A stretch of DNA of 6,721 bases, taken from Caldilineaceae bacterium (GTDB taxonomy: Bacteria; Chloroflexota; Anaerolineae; Caldilineales; Caldilineaceae). Shown here piece after piece: positions 5,406 through 6,721 of the stretch. The notes beneath the pieces are model-generated. The model saw only the letters and a list, made by a program, of their open reading frames with translations, was not told the origin of the DNA and did no database searches. A program made the translations under genes and the position numbers. Each line of letters opens with the position of its first letter. Within the stretch, counting starts at the first letter, position 1. The DNA lies in contig JAHEML010000081.1 of NCBI GenBank assembly GCA_024643705.1, positions 2,685 to 9,405 on the forward strand, given 5' to 3'.

Positions 5406-6539
5406 ATGAATATATTAAACGACGATTTGACGATGTTGCAGGACATGGCTCGGGATTTCACCGCCAAGGAGATCACGCCAAAAGCCGCCCAATACGATAC
5501 CAACGGCGAATGGCCCTGGGCGATTTTCCACAAAGCGCAGAAGGTGGGGTTGGTCAATCTGAACATCCCGGAAAGCTACGGTGGCCCCGGCGCATCTGTG
5601 TTGGAGGAGTGCCTGATCGCCGAAGAGATGGCCTATGGCTGTTCGGGTATTCAGACTGCGCTCATGCTGAACCAGTTGGGCGTGTTGCCGTTGCTGATTG
5701 CGGGTAACGACGAACAGAAGAAGCGCTACTTTCCCTGGCTGTTGAAAGAGGGGAAAATCATCTCCTATTGCATGACAGAGCCGGATGCAGGCTCGGATGT
5801 GGCTGGCATCAAGACCACTGCCATTCGTCAGGGAGATACCTATATTCTCAATGGCTCGAAGACTTGGATTACCGACGGTCCTGTTGCCAGCCTCTTCACC
5901 GTGTTTGCCAAAACAGAGCCTGGGGCCGGCCATAAAGGCATGAGCTGCTTTGTTGTGGAGCGGGATTGGCCCGGCGTGAGCACCAGCAACCCCCTGGAGA
6001 AGATGGGCCAACACGCGGCCCAGGCGTGTCAGGTCTTTTTTGAAAATGTGGAAGTACCCGCGGCCAATCGTTTGGGGGCAGAGGGCGACGGCTTTATGAT
6101 TGGGATGCGGGTTTTCGACAAGAGCCGCCCGCCTGTGGCCGCTGCAGCCTTGGGGGTGGCCCGCCGGGCACTGGACGAATCTGTGCGTTATGCGGGCGAA
6201 CGGACAGCTTTCGGCCAGCCGATCTCAAACTTTCAGGGCGTGGGTTTCATGCTGTCCGATATGGCAATTCGGGTGGAAGCTGCGCGCCATCTGGCTTATC
6301 AATCGGCGTGGGATGTGGACAATGGTCAGCGCAACACCATGTCGGCGGCCATAGCCAAGGCTTTTTGCGCCGATGCCGCCATGCAAAACGCCACCGATGC
6401 CGTTCAGGTGTTTGGGGGCAATGGGTATAGCCGGGAATATCCTGTGGAAAAGCTCATGCGCGATGCCAAAATCTATCAAATCTACGAAGGTACCACCCAG
6501 ATTCAAAAGCAGATTATCCTGCGCGAGCTGTATCGCTAG
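5406..6539 (+). CDS. Acyl-CoA dehydrogenase (short/medium-chain type)
   Basis: A 377-residue flavoenzyme of typical family length that forms the trans-2,3 double bond of an acyl-CoA using FAD, passing electrons to electron transfer flavoprotein; cytoplasmic. The N-terminal helical domain runs to about 115, the beta domain to about 225 and the C-terminal helical domain to the end. Signatures are CMTEPDAGSDVAG (122-134), KTWITDG (152-158), ERTAFGQPISNFQG in the C-terminal domain and GGNGYSREYPVEKLMRDAK before IYEGTTQIQ. Glu361 in YEGT is at the catalytic base position of medium-chain enzymes. The internal stretch SRPPVAAAALGVARRALDE also resembles medium-chain enzymes. Substrate could be a fatty, branched or short acyl-CoA. 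The start is ATG at 5406, with GGAG about 11 bases upstream; an in-frame ATG at 5361 lacks a binding site, falls next to the direct repeat and would add 15 residues unlike the family. No ETF or other beta-oxidation gene is in view. Confidence 0.93.
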   Translation: MNILNDDLTMLQDMARDFTAKEITPKAAQYDTNGEWPWAIFHKAQKVGLVNLNIPESYGGPGASVLEECLIAEEMAYGCSGIQTALMLNQLGVLPLLIAGNDEQKKRYFPWLLKEGKIISYCMTEPDAGSDVAGIKTTAIRQGDTYILNGSKTWITDGPVASLFTVFAKTEPGAGHKGMSCFVVERDWPGVSTSNPLEKMGQHAAQACQVFFENVEVPAANRLGAEGDGFMIGMRVFDKSRPPVAAAALGVARRALDESVRYAGERTAFGQPISNFQGVGFMLSDMAIRVEAARHLAYQSAWDVDNGQRNTMSAAIAKAFCADAAMQNATDAVQVFGGNGYSREYPVEKLMRDAKIYQIYEGTTQIQKQIILRELYR

Positions 6540-6720
6540 AGCCACCGCTTGCTGTGCGCGCAACAAAAGCGACGATTGGGGCATCAAACCGTAGGTCATC
6601 GTTTTGATGCCGTGCATACAAACCCGCTGCGTTTGTCTCGATGCTGGCTTCGAGCATTTCTACCACAGCCAAGTGCGTGCTGTCGGTCACTGCAATTCCA
6701 TCCAGCCATGCGTGTGCGCT
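6514..6720 (-). CDS. Possible 3' end of an unrecognised minus-strand gene
   Basis: A minus-strand frame is open from the right edge for 68 codons and stops with TAA at 6516-6514. Its residues look protein-like (AWLDGIAVTDSTHLAVVEML, then ETNAAGLYARHQNDDLRFDA and PIVAFVARTASGG), with a balanced composition. The opposing plus-strand frames are rich in Arg and Cys or soon stop. If real, it converges on and overlaps the acyl-CoA dehydrogenase gene by 26 bases. I do not recognise a family, and the frame is too short for domain statements. It could also be a chance open frame in a moderately GC-rich intergenic stretch. Confidence 0.45.
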   Translation of the reverse strand, partial: SAHAWLDGIAVTDSTHLAVVEMLEASIETNAAGLYARHQNDDLRFDAPIVAFVARTASGGSSDTARAG

Positions 6721-6721
6721 G

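Noticed and set aside
5415..6014. 199-codon minus-strand open frame
   Set aside because: It lies wholly opposite the acyl-CoA dehydrogenase gene, and its His/Ala/Leu-rich composition shows no family motif.
6225..6617. 130-codon minus-strand open frame at the right end
   Set aside because: Most of it is antisense to the conserved C-terminal part of the acyl-CoA dehydrogenase, and it has no recognisable motif.

Overview
The window looks like an ordinary bacterial chromosome segment with six recognisable protein genes, one short partial frame at the right edge, and several promoter, terminator and repeat signals. I see no RNA gene, insertion sequence, CRISPR array or phage gene. The gene mix is a TrmI-type tRNA methyltransferase, a PHP phosphoesterase, a Sec/lipobox lipoprotein, YbaK, a stand-alone double-SIS protein and an acyl-CoA dehydrogenase. 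Together with moderately high GC, canonical TTGACA/TATAAT-like promoters and AGGAGG ribosome binding sites, this suggests a free-living heterotroph. Chloroflexota is my best guess, but that is inference from gene content and style, not proof.

Left block (1-1932, minus strand): a likely two-gene operon. A tRNA m1A58 methyltransferase gene (trmI type) is followed 28 bases later by a PHP-domain metallohydrolase with a GTG start, which runs off the left edge. A perfect TATAAT lies upstream of trmI.

Middle block (1933-3515): a 457-base non-coding stretch holds the divergent promoter regions. A textbook promoter (TTGACA, 17 bases, TACAAT) drives a 332-residue lipoprotein through a leader of about 155 bases with two possible hairpins. 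The lipoprotein has no family I recognise, but it is built of two diverged copies of one domain of about 120 residues. A perfect 17-bp hairpin terminator ends it.

Right block (3516-6721): ybaK (misacylated tRNA proofreading) converges on a double-SIS sugar-phosphate isomerase/deaminase gene. That gene is divergent from an acyl-CoA dehydrogenase gene across a 315-base region with a 24-bp interrupted palindrome, a 15-base-period direct repeat and candidate promoters on both strands. A minus-strand frame entering from the right edge overlaps the 3' end of the acyl-CoA dehydrogenase gene.

The genes do not form an obvious single pathway. Two act on tRNA (TrmI and YbaK), one probably on amino-sugar phosphates and one in fatty-acid or branched-chain acyl-CoA oxidation. 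The most novel item is the duplicated-domain lipoprotein. No new multi-gene system is evident.
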